Positions 49,265 to 59,458 of a stretch of DNA of 64,000 bases are shown here, one piece after another. This DNA comes from Maribellus sediminis (GTDB lineage: Bacteria > Bacteroidota > Bacteroidia > Bacteroidales > Prolixibacteraceae), in NCBI RefSeq assembly GCF_011799805.1, contig NZ_WXUB01000001.1, positions 1,116,001 through 1,180,000 of the forward strand, given 5' to 3'. Below the pieces are notes generated by a model. That model saw only the letters and a list, made by a program, of their open reading frames with translations. It did no database searches and had not been told where the DNA came from. A program made the position numbers and the translations under genes. How positions within the stretch are numbered: the first letter of the stretch is position 1; the number at the start of each line of letters is the position of its first letter.

Positions 49265-50455
49265 ATGAAGGGATACTTCAAATATATTATTCTGATAGTT
49301 GCCCTTTTTGCGGTTCTGGTTTACTTGGAAGTAATTTCGCCGAAAGACGTGGATTGGCGGCAAACTTTTTCAGCCCGCGATAAAATACCTTTTGGGACCT
49401 GGGTGTTGCACGATGAGCTTAAATCGCTTTACCCCGCTACCGAAGTGAAAGATCTTACAAGCAGTTTTTATGAATACCAGAATCTAAGCGAAAACGTAAA
49501 TAACAGCATCGTAATTATTACAAAAAACTTTGGGCCTGATTCACTGGATATGGACTTTTTGTTTCGGAAAGCCAAAGCAGGAGCCGATGTATTCATTTCA
49601 GCCAATTATTTCGATGATGTGCTGACCGATTCTCTCCGTATTCAAATAAAACAAAAAATGGGTGTGCTCCCCGATTCTGTTACCAACCTTCGGGTATGGA
49701 ACGGGCAGGGGTGGGGCGATCATTTTCGTTTGAATAAGAGCGTTCAACCTACCTGGTTCGTTCTATCAGACAGTAGCCGGGTAATACCTTTGGGACTAGG
49801 AAACGACAGCATAAATTTTGTGAAGATTCCCTATGGCGATGGAAACTTTCTGTTACACTCGGCACCACTTGTTTTTACCAATTATCATTTGCTTTACAGC
49901 GATCACCAGTACCAGGAACAGTTGTTGAGTTGGTTTTCGGTACCTACCGGTACCTTGGAGTGGGATGAATATTACAAACCATTTCGGGTAGAAAATCGGT
50001 CGCCAATAAAAATGATATTAACAAACCGAAGTCTGCGTGCAGCATACTGGACTTCTTTAATCGGGCTCTTAGTTTATGTATTCACGAATATGTTGCGGCG
50101 GCAGCGAATAATTCCGGTTCTAAAAGCAAAAAACAACATGTCGCTCGATTTTGTGAGGACAATTGGCTTGCTGTATTACAACCGGAAAGACCATAAAGAT
50201 TTGCTTATAAAGATTTTTACGGGATTCTCGGAAACTATCACTACGAGGTATTTCCTGCGTTTTGAATACAGCGAAGATTTTTATAAAAAACTGGCATTAA
50301 AATCAGGGGTAAGCGAAAAAATTACCCGGATGATTTTTTCCCGATACCGAATACTATCAGATAAAAAGCAGGTTTATGAAGATGAGCTTTTGCAGTTTAA
50401 CGATTTGGTTGAACAGTTTTACCGCGAGAGTAAACAGACTTCTTCTACGAGATAA
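49265..50455 (+). CDS. DUF4350-domain membrane protein
   Basis: 396 residues from the ATG at 49265, 2 nt after the DUF4129 stop; the frame opens further upstream but overlaps the DUF4129 gene. One N-terminal TM (YFKYIILIVALFAVLVYLEV) is followed by an extracytoplasmic DUF4350 domain (about 30-260; VLHDELKSLYP, VIITKNFGPDSLDMDFLFRKAKAGADVFISANYF as two stretches). A second TM at about 262-280 (AAYWTSLIGLLVYVFT) precedes a helical cytoplasmic tail. Conserved partner of MoxR and DUF58 proteins; function not known. Confidence 0.88.
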   Translation: MKGYFKYIILIVALFAVLVYLEVISPKDVDWRQTFSARDKIPFGTWVLHDELKSLYPATEVKDLTSSFYEYQNLSENVNNSIVIITKNFGPDSLDMDFLFRKAKAGADVFISANYFDDVLTDSLRIQIKQKMGVLPDSVTNLRVWNGQGWGDHFRLNKSVQPTWFVLSDSSRVIPLGLGNDSINFVKIPYGDGNFLLHSAPLVFTNYHLLYSDHQYQEQLLSWFSVPTGTLEWDEYYKPFRVENRSPIKMILTNRSLRAAYWTSLIGLLVYVFTNMLRRQRIIPVLKAKNNMSLDFVRTIGLLYYNRKDHKDLLIKIFTGFSETITTRYFLRFEYSEDFYKKLALKSGVSEKITRMIFSRYRILSDKKQVYEDELLQFNDLVEQFYRESKQTSSTR

Positions 50456-50457
50456 AA

Positions 50458-51462
50458 ATGGAACAACAAAAAGGAATAGATATGGATGAAAATAATTTGT
50501 TTGAAACACGTATTGATTTTACGGCACTTAGCGAAGCCGTTGAAAAGATCAGGGCTGAATTGGCCAAAGTGATTGTCGGGCAGGGTCAAATGATCGACCT
50601 GTTGCTGATAGCTTTGTTAACCGGCGGGCATACCTTAATTGAAGGAGTTCCCGGGGTGGCAAAAACTTTGGTGGCAAAGTTGCTCGCCAAATCAATTGAA
50701 GCCGATTTTTCGAGGATTCAGTTTACGCCCGATCTTATGCCGTCGGATGTTATTGGCACCACGGTTTACAATATGGGAAAGGGTGAATTTCAATTTAAAC
50801 AAGGGCCTGTTTTTTCAAACCTGGTGTTGATCGACGAAATCAACCGTGCACCCGCAAAAACACAATCTGCGCTGTTCGAAGTAATGGAAGAAAGACAGAT
50901 CTCGGTTGATGGGATTACTTACCAAATGCCCTTGCCATTTTTGGTTTTCGCCACACAAAATCCGATTGAACACGAAGGAACTTATCGTTTGCCCGAGGCT
51001 CAGCTCGATCGTTTCCTGTTTAAAGTAATTGTCAACTATCCATCAGTTGGGGAAGACGAACAAATTCTTGATATTCACGATAAAGCCAAAGGGCAGTTGC
51101 AAACTGAGGCTATTTCTCCGGTATTGTCGGCCGGTCAGTTGGTCGAATTTCAAAAGCAGATTTTTGAGGTGACCATTGAGGACAGTCTTAAAAATTACAT
51201 TGCCCGAATTGTTTCGGCCACCCGAAATCATAAAGATATTTATCTGGGGGCATCACCTCGCGCCGGTATTCACATTATGAATGCCGCTAAGGCTGTTGCT
51301 GCAATCAGTGGTCGCGATTTTGTTACGCCCAGCGACATTAAAGAGATTACCGGCGCCGTTTTGTGCCACCGCATTGTTCTGTCGCCCGACAAAGAAATGG
51401 AAGGAATCCGGCCTGAGGAAATGATAAAGCTACTGGTACAATCAATCGAAGTTCCGCGCTAG
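50458..51462 (+). CDS. MoxR-family AAA+ ATPase
   Basis: 334 residues (an internal ATG at 50482 is also possible). Walker A is GVPGVAKTLVAK (about 64-75), Walker B is LVLIDEINRAPAKTQSAL, and the MoxR sensor segments FATQNPIEHEGTYRLPEAQLDRFLFK and SPRAGIHIMNAAKA are present. MoxR ATPases act as chaperones for the maturation of von Willebrand/DUF58-type proteins or metal cofactor sites. It lies 2 nt after the DUF4350 gene and 23 nt before the DUF58 gene, so it is the ATPase of this operon. It is cytoplasmic. Confidence 0.95.
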   Translation: MEQQKGIDMDENNLFETRIDFTALSEAVEKIRAELAKVIVGQGQMIDLLLIALLTGGHTLIEGVPGVAKTLVAKLLAKSIEADFSRIQFTPDLMPSDVIGTTVYNMGKGEFQFKQGPVFSNLVLIDEINRAPAKTQSALFEVMEERQISVDGITYQMPLPFLVFATQNPIEHEGTYRLPEAQLDRFLFKVIVNYPSVGEDEQILDIHDKAKGQLQTEAISPVLSAGQLVEFQKQIFEVTIEDSLKNYIARIVSATRNHKDIYLGASPRAGIHIMNAAKAVAAISGRDFVTPSDIKEITGAVLCHRIVLSPDKEMEGIRPEEMIKLLVQSIEVPR

Positions 51463-51485
51463 CTAAAGGCGAAAGCAATAAGATT

Positions 51486-52820
51486 ATGAGCAAAATAAGG
51501 AACCACATTTATTTGTCAAAACGTTTTTTTATCAGCTTGCTGCTGGTAGTTGCCCTGTTTATTCTGGGCTATTCTTTTGCGTGGTTCTATTTTGCAGGCA
51601 GATTAACTCTGTTGGTTTTTATCGTACTCACAGTAAGCGACTTTTCCTGGCTGTTTTTCAATCGCGAAAGACTGACAATTCAGCGAAAACTTCCGGCGCG
51701 CCTTTCGCTTGGCGACGATAACCCGATACTTGTTTCAATCCGTAGTGATTTTCCGATGAAGATCAGTTATGAGGTGATAGAAGAATTGCCTCCCCAGTTT
51801 CAGAAACGTGATTTTTTGGTAAAAGGACAATTGTTACCGGGCGAAAGTTATCAACTCGATTACCTGTTGAAACCCTTGACGCGCGGGGAGTATAATTTTG
51901 GATACACCAACGTATATGTTTCAAGTGTTTTGGGTTTCATTCAGCATCGCATAAAAGGAAGTGAGCCGGAAACGGTTGCGGTTTATCCGTCGTTCATAAG
52001 CATGCGAAAACTCGAGCTAATGGCTATTTCCAACCGTTTGGAAGATGTAGGTGTTAAACGTATCCGAAAAGTGGGGCTGCATTCTGAGTTCGACCAGATT
52101 CGCGAATATGTTCCGGGTGACGATTCGCGCACATTAAACTGGAAAGCAACGGCACGGCGTGCAACGCTAATGGTAAATCAATACCAGGATGAACGTTCGC
52201 AACAGGTGGTTTCGCTAATCGATATGGGGCGTGTAATGGAAATGCCGTTTAACGGAATGGCTTTGCTTGATTATGCCATAAATGCCAGTTTAATTATTTC
52301 GAATACCGCCATGTTTAAACACGACAGGGCAGGGCTGATCACCTTTTCCGATCAGATTCATTCGCTCGTTGCCCCCGATCGTAAAGGCGGGCATCTGCAG
52401 CGTATTTTGGAGGTGCTTTACAAACAGCAAGCCGATTTTAATGAGTCGTCTTATGAAAAATTGTATGCTACTGTTTCTTCCAAAATCAGGCAACGATCCT
52501 TACTCATTTTATACACAAATTTCGAAGGAATGCCTTCGATGAGAAGGCAGCTTCCGTATTTAAAAAAGCTCGCCGGCAAACACTTGCTTCTTGTTGTATT
52601 CTTCGAAAATACTGAAGTTCAGCAATTGGCTGACGCGCGTTCCAGAAGTCTTGAGGAGGTGTATGTGCACAATATTGCACGTAAATTTATTCACGATAAA
52701 AAGCTAATGGTAAGGGAGATGAAACGGGCAGGGATAATGGCTTTGTTAACACCTCCTGAAAGCCTGTCGGTAAACCTGATTAACAAATACCTGGAGATTA
52801 AGGCCCGGGAATTGATTTAA
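51486..52820 (+). CDS. DUF58-domain protein
   Basis: 444 residues. Two N-terminal TM segments at about 12-45 (FISLLLVVALFILGYSFAWFYF, LTLLVFIVLTVSDFSWLFF) are followed by an Ig-like part (about 60-190) and the DUF58 block (EFDQIREYVPGDDSRTLNWKATARRATLMVNQYQDE in halves) with a vWA-like domain (VVSLIDMGRVM). DUF58 proteins are usual substrates or partners of MoxR. It ends the operon that begins with the SpoIIM-like gene. Role in Bacteroidota cell-envelope physiology is presumed. Confidence 0.93.
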   Translation: MSKIRNHIYLSKRFFISLLLVVALFILGYSFAWFYFAGRLTLLVFIVLTVSDFSWLFFNRERLTIQRKLPARLSLGDDNPILVSIRSDFPMKISYEVIEELPPQFQKRDFLVKGQLLPGESYQLDYLLKPLTRGEYNFGYTNVYVSSVLGFIQHRIKGSEPETVAVYPSFISMRKLELMAISNRLEDVGVKRIRKVGLHSEFDQIREYVPGDDSRTLNWKATARRATLMVNQYQDERSQQVVSLIDMGRVMEMPFNGMALLDYAINASLIISNTAMFKHDRAGLITFSDQIHSLVAPDRKGGHLQRILEVLYKQQADFNESSYEKLYATVSSKIRQRSLLILYTNFEGMPSMRRQLPYLKKLAGKHLLLVVFFENTEVQQLADARSRSLEEVYVHNIARKFIHDKKLMVREMKRAGIMALLTPPESLSVNLINKYLEIKARELI

Positions 52821-52913
52821 ACACCCGGTCCGGAACGGAGCAAAGTCATATTAAATTTCTACCAAACTCACCCTAATTTCTTCATTAATGTGTAAGGCAC
52901 TGCAAATCTTTCG

Positions 52914-52921
52914 TACATTTG
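52914..52921 (+). promoter_or_regulatory. -7 box of the typA promoter
   Basis: TACATTTG followed by GC is a perfect TAnnTTTG match, preceded by TTTCG as often seen in strong Bacteroidota promoters; no TTG at the -33 distance was seen. It gives an about 185-nt leader before the typA ATG at 53114. The leader (52930-53113) has no open frame or clear riboswitch. Confidence 0.45.
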
Positions 52922-53113
52922 CGCGCCGATTTCAGGGAAGGTCATAGTTGTGTAATCGATTGATTGTGAAACGAACATGTAATCCGCCCATAGTGGAACA
53001 CACAAATTATCCATTAAAAGCGAGTTACATCATACCCTTGGGAATTTACAATTATTTGAAATGAAAACAATTCAGGCTTTCGGCTGTTGGCTAAATGGAT
53101 TGGAAAAAAGAAA

Positions 53114-54925
53114 ATGACAGAAATTAGAAATATTGCCATTATTGCGCACGTCGACCATGGTAAGACCACATTGGTTGACCGCATTCTGCACCAGGTAAAA
53201 TTATTCCGCGACAACCAGGAAGTGCAGGAGCTTTTGCTCGATAACAACGAACTGGAACGCGAACGCGGAATTACCATTCTTTCAAAGAACGTATCGGTAC
53301 GTTACAAAGACACTAAAATCAACATCATCGATACTCCCGGTCACAGCGACTTCGGAGGCGAAGTTGAACGTGTTTTGAACATGGCCGACGGCGTGTTGCT
53401 CATCGTTGATGCTTTTGAAGGCCCGATGCCGCAAACACGTTTTGTGTTGCAAAAAGCCATCGAACTGGGATTGAAACCCATTGTGGTGGTAAACAAAGTG
53501 GATAAAGAGAACTGTACCCCTGATATTGCTCAGGAAAAGGTTTTCGACCTGATGTTCAGCCTTGATGCTACCGAAGAACAGCTGGACTTTCCAACTGTTT
53601 ATGGTTCGGCAAAAGCTGGCTGGATGGGCCCCGACTGGAAAACACCCACCGAAGACGTAATTTACTTACTTGATACAATAGTAGAACATATTCCGGCAGC
53701 TACGCACAAGGAAGGAACCCTTCAAATGCGTATTACTTCGCTGGATTATTCTTCGTACACCGGACGTATTGCCGTGGGCAAAGTATCGCGTGGTCAGTTG
53801 GTTCCGGGAACACCGGTTTCGCTGGTAAAACGCGACGGAAAAATTGTAAAGGCAGTGGCAAAAGAATGTTACCTGTTTGAAGGACTGGGAAAAGAAAAAA
53901 CAAAAGATCCGGTGCCATCGGGTGAGATTTGTGCAGTTCTTGGCCTGGAAGGTTTTGATATTGGCGACACGGTTGCCGACGCTGAAGAACCGGAAGGACT
54001 CAAGCCGGTGCAGGTTGATGAACCAACAATGAGCATGACTTTTGTGGCCAATAACTCTCCGTTTTTCGGAAAAGATGGAAAATTCGTTACTTCCCGTCAG
54101 TTGCGCGACCGTTTATTCAAAGAAACCGAGAAGAACCTGGCGCTGCGTGTGGAAGAAACCAATTCGGCCGATGCTTTCCTTGTATACGGACGCGGTATTC
54201 TGCACCTTTCAATCCTGATTGAAACCATGCGTCGCGAGGGATTCGAACTTCAGGTTGGTCAGCCAAAGGTATTGATCAAAGAAATTGATGGTGTAAAACA
54301 CGAACCCATCGAGGCCCTGACTGTACATGTTCCTGAAATTTTTTCGGGAAAAGTAATCGAACTCGTAACTCAGCGAAAAGGCGACATTGCCAACATTGAA
54401 GTAAAAGACGATCGGGCACACCTCGACTTCCTGATACCTGCACGTGGATTGATTGGTTTAAGAAACCAAATGCTTACGGCCACTGAAGGAGAAGCCATCA
54501 TGGCTCACCGGTTTTATGGTTACGAACCCTGGAAAGGTGAACTGGGAGTTCGCAGAAACGGAGCTTTAATTTCATTGGAGACCGGTACTGCCATTGCCTA
54601 TTCGATTGATAAAATGCAGGATCGCGGTCGTTTCTTTGTAAATCCGGGAGAAGATGTATACATGGGGCAGGTGATTGGCGAAAACACGCGTATGGATGAT
54701 TTAACGCTGAATATTGTTAAATCGAAGAAACTGACCAACATGCGTGCTTCGGGTTCCGATGAAAAAACAAGCATTGCTCCGGCCATTAAATTTTCGTTGG
54801 AAGAAGCGATGGAGTACATCCGTAACGATGAGTACATCGAAATTACGCCAAATTTTATGCGTATTCGTAAAATTTATTTGAACGAACACGACCGGAAGCG
54901 CATGGCAAAAACAATTTCAGAATAA
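53114..54925 (+). CDS. typA: Translational GTPase TypA/BipA
   Basis: 603 residues from the ATG at 53114 ([23 protein letters not shown]). Another ATG 9 codons upstream is possible but unlike the family. GTPase motifs: G1 [10 protein letters not shown]2/effector near [12 protein letters not shown]3 [12 protein letters not shown]4 NKVDKEN. Then EF-G-like domains II, III, V and the TypA-specific C-terminal domain ([25 protein letters not shown] in part) follow. It binds ribosomes and helps 50S assembly, cold and stress growth. It has its own promoter and terminator. Confidence 0.97.
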   Translation: MTEIRNIAIIAHVDHGKTTLVDRILHQVKLFRDNQEVQELLLDNNELERERGITILSKNVSVRYKDTKINIIDTPGHSDFGGEVERVLNMADGVLLIVDAFEGPMPQTRFVLQKAIELGLKPIVVVNKVDKENCTPDIAQEKVFDLMFSLDATEEQLDFPTVYGSAKAGWMGPDWKTPTEDVIYLLDTIVEHIPAATHKEGTLQMRITSLDYSSYTGRIAVGKVSRGQLVPGTPVSLVKRDGKIVKAVAKECYLFEGLGKEKTKDPVPSGEICAVLGLEGFDIGDTVADAEEPEGLKPVQVDEPTMSMTFVANNSPFFGKDGKFVTSRQLRDRLFKETEKNLALRVEETNSADAFLVYGRGILHLSILIETMRREGFELQVGQPKVLIKEIDGVKHEPIEALTVHVPEIFSGKVIELVTQRKGDIANIEVKDDRAHLDFLIPARGLIGLRNQMLTATEGEAIMAHRFYGYEPWKGELGVRRNGALISLETGTAIAYSIDKMQDRGRFFVNPGEDVYMGQVIGENTRMDDLTLNIVKSKKLTNMRASGSDEKTSIAPAIKFSLEEAMEYIRNDEYIEITPNFMRIRKIYLNEHDRKRMAKTISE

Positions 54926-54947
54926 GACTGAATACTATAAATTCTTA

Positions 54948-54977
54948 AAAGCTTCATCGAAAGATGAGGCTTTTTTT
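54948..54977 (+). terminator. Intrinsic terminator of typA
   Basis: AAAGCTTCATC (54948-54958) pairs with GATGAGGCTTT (54963-54973), one T-G wobble, around a GAAA tetraloop, followed by a run of seven T (54971-54977). It lies 22 nt past the typA stop. Confidence 0.85.
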
Positions 54978-55080
54978 GTTCTCGCAAGTTCAGTATTCAT
55001 AGTCCTTTTCATCGGTTTTAATCCATTATTTAAACTCGTTATTTTTAGTTTGGGCAGAATTTCATTTAATTCGCCTTGCT

Positions 55081-55845
55081 ATGAAGAAGAATTGTGTTAT
55101 CTATTGTAATTGCGGAGCGAATATTATTTCGAAGGAAAAACAAGCTCAAATTTCCTCAGTCATGGGGGAATTGAAAACTGATGTAATAGAATTACACGAT
55201 TTATGTGCCTACTCGGTACACGAAAAAGAAGTACTGAGTGAAATCAGTTCCAGGTACGAAAAGAAATGGGTGGTGGCCTGTTATCCGCGGGCTATTGATA
55301 ATATGTTCCGCCAGAACAACATTACTTTTGACAACTACGAGGTGCTGAATTTTCGTTTGATTTCGGCCGGCCAGATCAAAACCGAACTGGACGGAAAGCT
55401 GGAACCAAAGTCAGAAGATACGGTTTACGAGGTGAAAAAGACCAGCCTCGACGTTCCGGCATGGTATCCAATAATCGATGAAGAGCGCTGCATTTATTGT
55501 GGCAAATGTGCACGTTTTTGTGTGTTCGGAGTTTACAAATTCAGCAAGAAAAGTCTGGAGGTGGTTGAGCCACTAAACTGTAAAAATAACTGCCCGGCCT
55601 GTGGTCGTACCTGTCCGACTTCGGCCATAATTTTTCCACGTTTACCCGAAAATTCAGCCCTGTCGGGTGCCGAACCCGGAAGCGGTGAACAGGTAGTTGC
55701 CTCAGCACCAAAAGACGGTTTGTTTGTGATGTTGAACGAACGCAACAAGACCCGCAGAAGCATTTTTAAAAACGATATGATGCAATTGGCCGAAGACGAA
55801 AAACGCAAGGCCATTGAAGAACTGAAAAAAAGAGCCAAAGAGTAA
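55081..55845 (+). CDS. 4Fe-4S ferredoxin-like protein, first gene of the isoprenoid cluster
   Basis: 254 residues. Two clusters: CIYCGKCARFC (about 138-148) followed by CKNNCPACGRTCP (about 167-179), eight cysteines plus CNCGANI near the N-terminus and a Cys in ACYPRAIDN. The C-terminal helical region is charged (DEKRKAIEELKKRAKE). It is probably an electron carrier or scaffold for the radical SAM protein whose gene begins 2 nt downstream. The operon to 59424 shares no homologous electron-transfer neighbours that would fix its partner; the link is by location. Confidence 0.88.
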   Translation: MKKNCVIYCNCGANIISKEKQAQISSVMGELKTDVIELHDLCAYSVHEKEVLSEISSRYEKKWVVACYPRAIDNMFRQNNITFDNYEVLNFRLISAGQIKTELDGKLEPKSEDTVYEVKKTSLDVPAWYPIIDEERCIYCGKCARFCVFGVYKFSKKSLEVVEPLNCKNNCPACGRTCPTSAIIFPRLPENSALSGAEPGSGEQVVASAPKDGLFVMLNERNKTRRSIFKNDMMQLAEDEKRKAIEELKKRAKE

Positions 55846-55847
55846 GC

Positions 55848-57023
55848 ATGATCAAACAGGTACTTTTCCATACCGATAAAAAATGCCTTTATAAGTTCTC
55901 CTACAACATGGGCGTTAAAGGAGCGATTGGCCTGAGTCGTTTTAAGAAACGATTGAAAAAGGGCGATTTTTATCCTGCCTTTCATTTTATATCGGTTACC
56001 GACGATTGCAACCTGAATTGCCAGGGCTGCTGGGTAACCGGCAAAAAGAAAAATGCACGTATGTCGCCGGCAATGCTCGACAAGATCATTACCGAATCCA
56101 AAGCCAAAGGCTCTTACTTTTTTGGTATTCTGGGTGGCGAACCACTGATGTACAAACCTTTATTTGAGGTTTTCAGAAAGCATTCCGACTGCTATTTTCA
56201 GCTATTTACGAATGGAACTTTGCTTACGGAATCGGTTGCCGAAGAATTGCGAAAGCTGGCCAATGTTACACCGCTTATTAGTTTTGAAGGTGATGAAGAA
56301 GTGGCCGATGTGCGCCGCGGAGGTTTAAATGTATACGAGAAGGCACAGGCTGCCATCGATCATTCCACGAAAGCCGGATTGATTACCGGTGTGGCAATGA
56401 GTGTTTGTAAATCGAACCTCGAACTGGCCTTTTCCGAAGAGTTCATTAACTCGCTGATAAAAAGGGGAGTGCTTTATTTGTGGTACTACATTTACCGCCC
56501 AGTTGGGAAAGATGCAACGGTTGAACTGGCTTTGTCGAAGGCTGAAATCCAGCAGCTTCGTAATTTTCTGGTTGAAGCACGTACTAAATATAAAATCGCG
56601 ATCATCGACGCGTACTGGGATCAAAACGGCGACGGACTTTGTCCGGCAGCTTCAGGTTTGAGCCATCATATAAACGCTTCCGGCGATATCGAACCTTGTC
56701 CTGTGATTCAGTTTGCAGCAAATAATGTGGCCGACGGACCGCTCGAAGAAATCTATCGTAATTCGGAATTTCTGGCAGAATTTAAATCCGAAATTCCTAC
56801 GCTAACAAAAGGCTGTGTGGTAATGGATAATCCGCAGTGGCTGGTAAATAAGGTTCAGAAACACGTTGCCAGAGATTCTTCGGGACGTGGCAACGAGCTG
56901 GAACGATTAGAGGAAATGGAGCAGGTTCCCAGTCATGGAGGTGTTGAACCGGTGCGCGAGAGAAAGTGGATTTACCGTTTTGCCAAGAAACACGCTTTCT
57001 TTGGTTTGGGCGCTTATGGATAA
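55848..57023 (+). CDS. Radical SAM protein
   Basis: 391 residues. The radical SAM cysteines are Cys54-x3-Cys58-x2-Cys61 (DDCNLNCQGCW). Later marks are ILGGEPLMYKPLFEVF (SAM Gly motif), YFQLFTNGTLLT and ISFEGDEEV, and a C-terminal cysteine-bearing region (CPAASG, IEPCPVIQF, KGCVVMDN) like an incomplete SPASM/twitch domain for an extra Fe-S cluster. It likely modifies an isoprenoid, or makes a cofactor for it, given its place between the ferredoxin and the DUF116-polyprenyl synthase. HpnH and other hopanoid radical SAM enzymes are a possible comparison but no direct match can be claimed. Confidence 0.88.
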   Translation: MIKQVLFHTDKKCLYKFSYNMGVKGAIGLSRFKKRLKKGDFYPAFHFISVTDDCNLNCQGCWVTGKKKNARMSPAMLDKIITESKAKGSYFFGILGGEPLMYKPLFEVFRKHSDCYFQLFTNGTLLTESVAEELRKLANVTPLISFEGDEEVADVRRGGLNVYEKAQAAIDHSTKAGLITGVAMSVCKSNLELAFSEEFINSLIKRGVLYLWYYIYRPVGKDATVELALSKAEIQQLRNFLVEARTKYKIAIIDAYWDQNGDGLCPAASGLSHHINASGDIEPCPVIQFAANNVADGPLEEIYRNSEFLAEFKSEIPTLTKGCVVMDNPQWLVNKVQKHVARDSSGRGNELERLEEMEQVPSHGGVEPVRERKWIYRFAKKHAFFGLGAYG

Positions 57024-57026
57024 CGA

Positions 57027-58589
57027 ATGAACAAGAAGAAACGCATATTGAAAGTTCCAAAGGAGTCGTTCCTGCGTAACAAATTGCGCAAAGAAACGCA
57101 TCAGCTCATCAGCGAGATCGGGCTGCGACCTCCTGCACCGTTTACGGTAATGGAACAACTTGCGATTGACTTGTTGCAACGACTTGAAATTTCAGAGGAA
57201 TACATCGATTTTACCATCGTGCTGATTGGCAATGAAACCTGGAGAAAAACTGTAGAAGCCACACCGTTTCACCGCCGCTTGTTGTTGTTGCCACAGTGCC
57301 TGAAGGACAATAACTCGTGCCAGGGTGTTTTCGATGAGCTGGGTTTGAATTGTGCCGGCTGTAAAAGCTGTCCTATCGATGATATTTTAATCGAAGCCGA
57401 AAATTTGGGCTACTCAACACTGGTTGCCGAAGGCACAACTGTTGCCATTGGTTTGGTGGAAGAAGGCGCGATCGATGCGGTTATTGGTGTAAGTTGTATG
57501 CCGGTGCTACAGCGTTCGTTCGAGGCCGTTACAAAAGCAGCTGTCCCGGTCATCGGTTTGCCACTGATGTATGATGGTTGCGTAAATACCAAAATCGACC
57601 TGAAATGGTTATACGATGAGATTTGTACTGAAATAGAAGATAAAGGATCGAATCCGATTTCTATCAGCGGACTGAATTTACAACTTAACGAGTTTTTTGG
57701 TAACGGTACACTCGATAAATTCTTCGGCAAAAAAAGTGAAACAGAAAGGCTGGCAAAAGAGTTTCTCCAGGTTGGGGGACAACGAATGCGGCCTTTGATA
57801 ACAGCTTTAAGTTATAAAGCTTATTCGCAGCAGGAGAACGACGATGTGCTTTATCCACTTTCACTGATTATCGAGTGTTTTCATAAAGCCTCGCTGATTC
57901 ATGATGATATAGAAGACGAAACAGCTATTCGCTACGATACTGATACCGTTCATAAAAAGCATGGCATTCCGCATGCCATTAATGCCGGCGATTTCCTGAT
58001 TGGGAAAGGTTACGAATTGCTGGCACAGCTTCCGGTTGAAGGGGCTGTAATTGCAAAAGCGTTACAAAAAGTTGCGCAGTCGCACACACAACTTACCCGC
58101 GGTCAGGGAGCAGATATTCAGTTTAATTCAGGAAAATACGTTCCGGGGCTTGAAGAGACTCTGGAGATATTTCAGCATAAAACCGGCGAAGCCATAAAAG
58201 TGGCGCTGGTTATGGGTGCCATTGTTGGCGGTGCATCCAACGATGAAATAACTATTCTGGAAAACTTTGCCGACTATTTTGGCATTGCTTACCAGGTTCG
58301 CGACGATCTGAATGAGTTTGAAGAGCAAAGAAGCGATGAGAAAATTGCCGATTTTCCACTTTTGGTAGCTTTACTGCGGGAGCATTCTTCCGAACCTCGG
58401 CTGACCGATGTAGTCACTTTCAAACGACAAATTAAAGAACTGAAACTGGATGAAAAGGCTCACTCAATTTTGAACAGTTATGTGGCGAAGTGTTATGCAG
58501 AACTCGACAAACTTGAAAATGACAGATTGCGTTTGAGTTTATACGGCGTTTTGGGAAAGATCTTTAAACCGCTCGTGGCAAATGAATAA
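57027..58589 (+). CDS. DUF116 - polyprenyl diphosphate synthase fusion
   Basis: 520 residues. The N-terminal half (about 60-200) is DUF116: CAGCKSCPIDDILIEAENLGY with four cysteines, VAEGTTVAIGLVEEGAIDAVIGVSCMPVL. The C-terminal half (about 230-520) is a trans-isoprenyl synthase: Asp-rich motif Asp293-Asp294-Ile-Glu-Asp297 (LIHDDIEDE), KHGIPHAINAGDFLIGKGY, and the second motif Asp426-Asp427-Leu-Asn-Glu430 (YQVRDDLNEFEE). It would extend isoprenoid diphosphates to a C15-C40 chain. A DUF116 fusion to such a synthase is unusual. It begins 3 nt after the radical SAM gene and overlaps the next gene by 8 nt, so it belongs to that operon. Confidence 0.9.
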   Translation: MNKKKRILKVPKESFLRNKLRKETHQLISEIGLRPPAPFTVMEQLAIDLLQRLEISEEYIDFTIVLIGNETWRKTVEATPFHRRLLLLPQCLKDNNSCQGVFDELGLNCAGCKSCPIDDILIEAENLGYSTLVAEGTTVAIGLVEEGAIDAVIGVSCMPVLQRSFEAVTKAAVPVIGLPLMYDGCVNTKIDLKWLYDEICTEIEDKGSNPISISGLNLQLNEFFGNGTLDKFFGKKSETERLAKEFLQVGGQRMRPLITALSYKAYSQQENDDVLYPLSLIIECFHKASLIHDDIEDETAIRYDTDTVHKKHGIPHAINAGDFLIGKGYELLAQLPVEGAVIAKALQKVAQSHTQLTRGQGADIQFNSGKYVPGLEETLEIFQHKTGEAIKVALVMGAIVGGASNDEITILENFADYFGIAYQVRDDLNEFEEQRSDEKIADFPLLVALLREHSSEPRLTDVVTFKRQIKELKLDEKAHSILNSYVAKCYAELDKLENDRLRLSLYGVLGKIFKPLVANE

Positions 58590-59424
58590 ATCGAATACTG
58601 TTCCGGTTTATCAGTTATTGGTCGAATATCTGAAAAAGGGATTCAGTGTACTCGATGCCAATATTCAGCAGGAAATAATCACTTTCGTTCGTAGTCAGCA
58701 AAATCAAAACGGTGGGTTTAGCGATCGTGCCGGAAATCCCGATTTATACTATTCATTGTTCGGACTTTGGCTCTGCCTGGCTACCGGACAGGATGAATCA
58801 CTTTCTAAACTCAAAAAATATTGTTCAGGCATCGAGCTGCAAGGTCAGGGGCCGGTGGAGCAAATGGCGCTAGTTTTGACAAAAGCCGCACTAGAGCCCA
58901 AAACCAAAAAGCGATCGGTACTTTCTTTGCTTCGAATGTTGAATCAGCAGGGAAAAAATATCAGTCTATCGTACCGCTTTTTTTTGTTTGCCTTGCTGGT
59001 TGATGCCGCCGGAAAAAACAAGACAGTGTACTATTTGCTGGCCAGGATCTACCTCTTATTTTATCACCCAAAACCTGACTTCCCGTGTAGTTTGGTGGCT
59101 GCATTTACTTATGCCCGAAAAATGCTGGGATTGAAGGTTCATAAGTTCCAGGAACTCGTGATGAATTATTACGTAGAAGGCGGAGGATTTAAAGCATTCG
59201 ATACAACTTCTAATAGCGATATGTTATCAACCGCAGTTGCACTTTTTGTATTGAAAGAAATTGATGCCGACCTTCGCTTGATACGTCCGGCAACGCTTGA
59301 ATTTGTGCAAAATAATTATTTTGAAGGCGCATTTTTGTCGGGCGATGGCGATGAGACCAAAGATTTGGAATATACTTTTTACGGCTTGCTGGCTCTGGGT
59401 AGCCTGGTAAATAATGAAAAATGA
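58582..59424 (+). CDS. Prenyltransferase/squalene-oxidase-repeat protein (alpha/alpha barrel)
   Basis: 280 residues. Repeats with the QW-like signature Q-x-G-G-F are seen at about 38-46 (QQNQNGGFSD) and VEGGGFKAF, DGDETKDLEYTFYGLLALG near the end, the toroid pattern of prenyltransferase beta subunits and oxidosqualene-cyclase-like folds. It is too short for a full class II cyclase and lacks an evident DxDD motif; a subunit or terpenoid-binding partner of the larger cyclase at 59603 is possible. It overlaps the DUF116-synthase gene by 8 nt. Confidence 0.8.
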   Translation: MNKSNTVPVYQLLVEYLKKGFSVLDANIQQEIITFVRSQQNQNGGFSDRAGNPDLYYSLFGLWLCLATGQDESLSKLKKYCSGIELQGQGPVEQMALVLTKAALEPKTKKRSVLSLLRMLNQQGKNISLSYRFFLFALLVDAAGKNKTVYYLLARIYLLFYHPKPDFPCSLVAAFTYARKMLGLKVHKFQELVMNYYVEGGGFKAFDTTSNSDMLSTAVALFVLKEIDADLRLIRPATLEFVQNNYFEGAFLSGDGDETKDLEYTFYGLLALGSLVNNEK

Positions 59425-59458
59425 ACGAATGCTGAATGCTTATAATTTTTTGTCAAGA

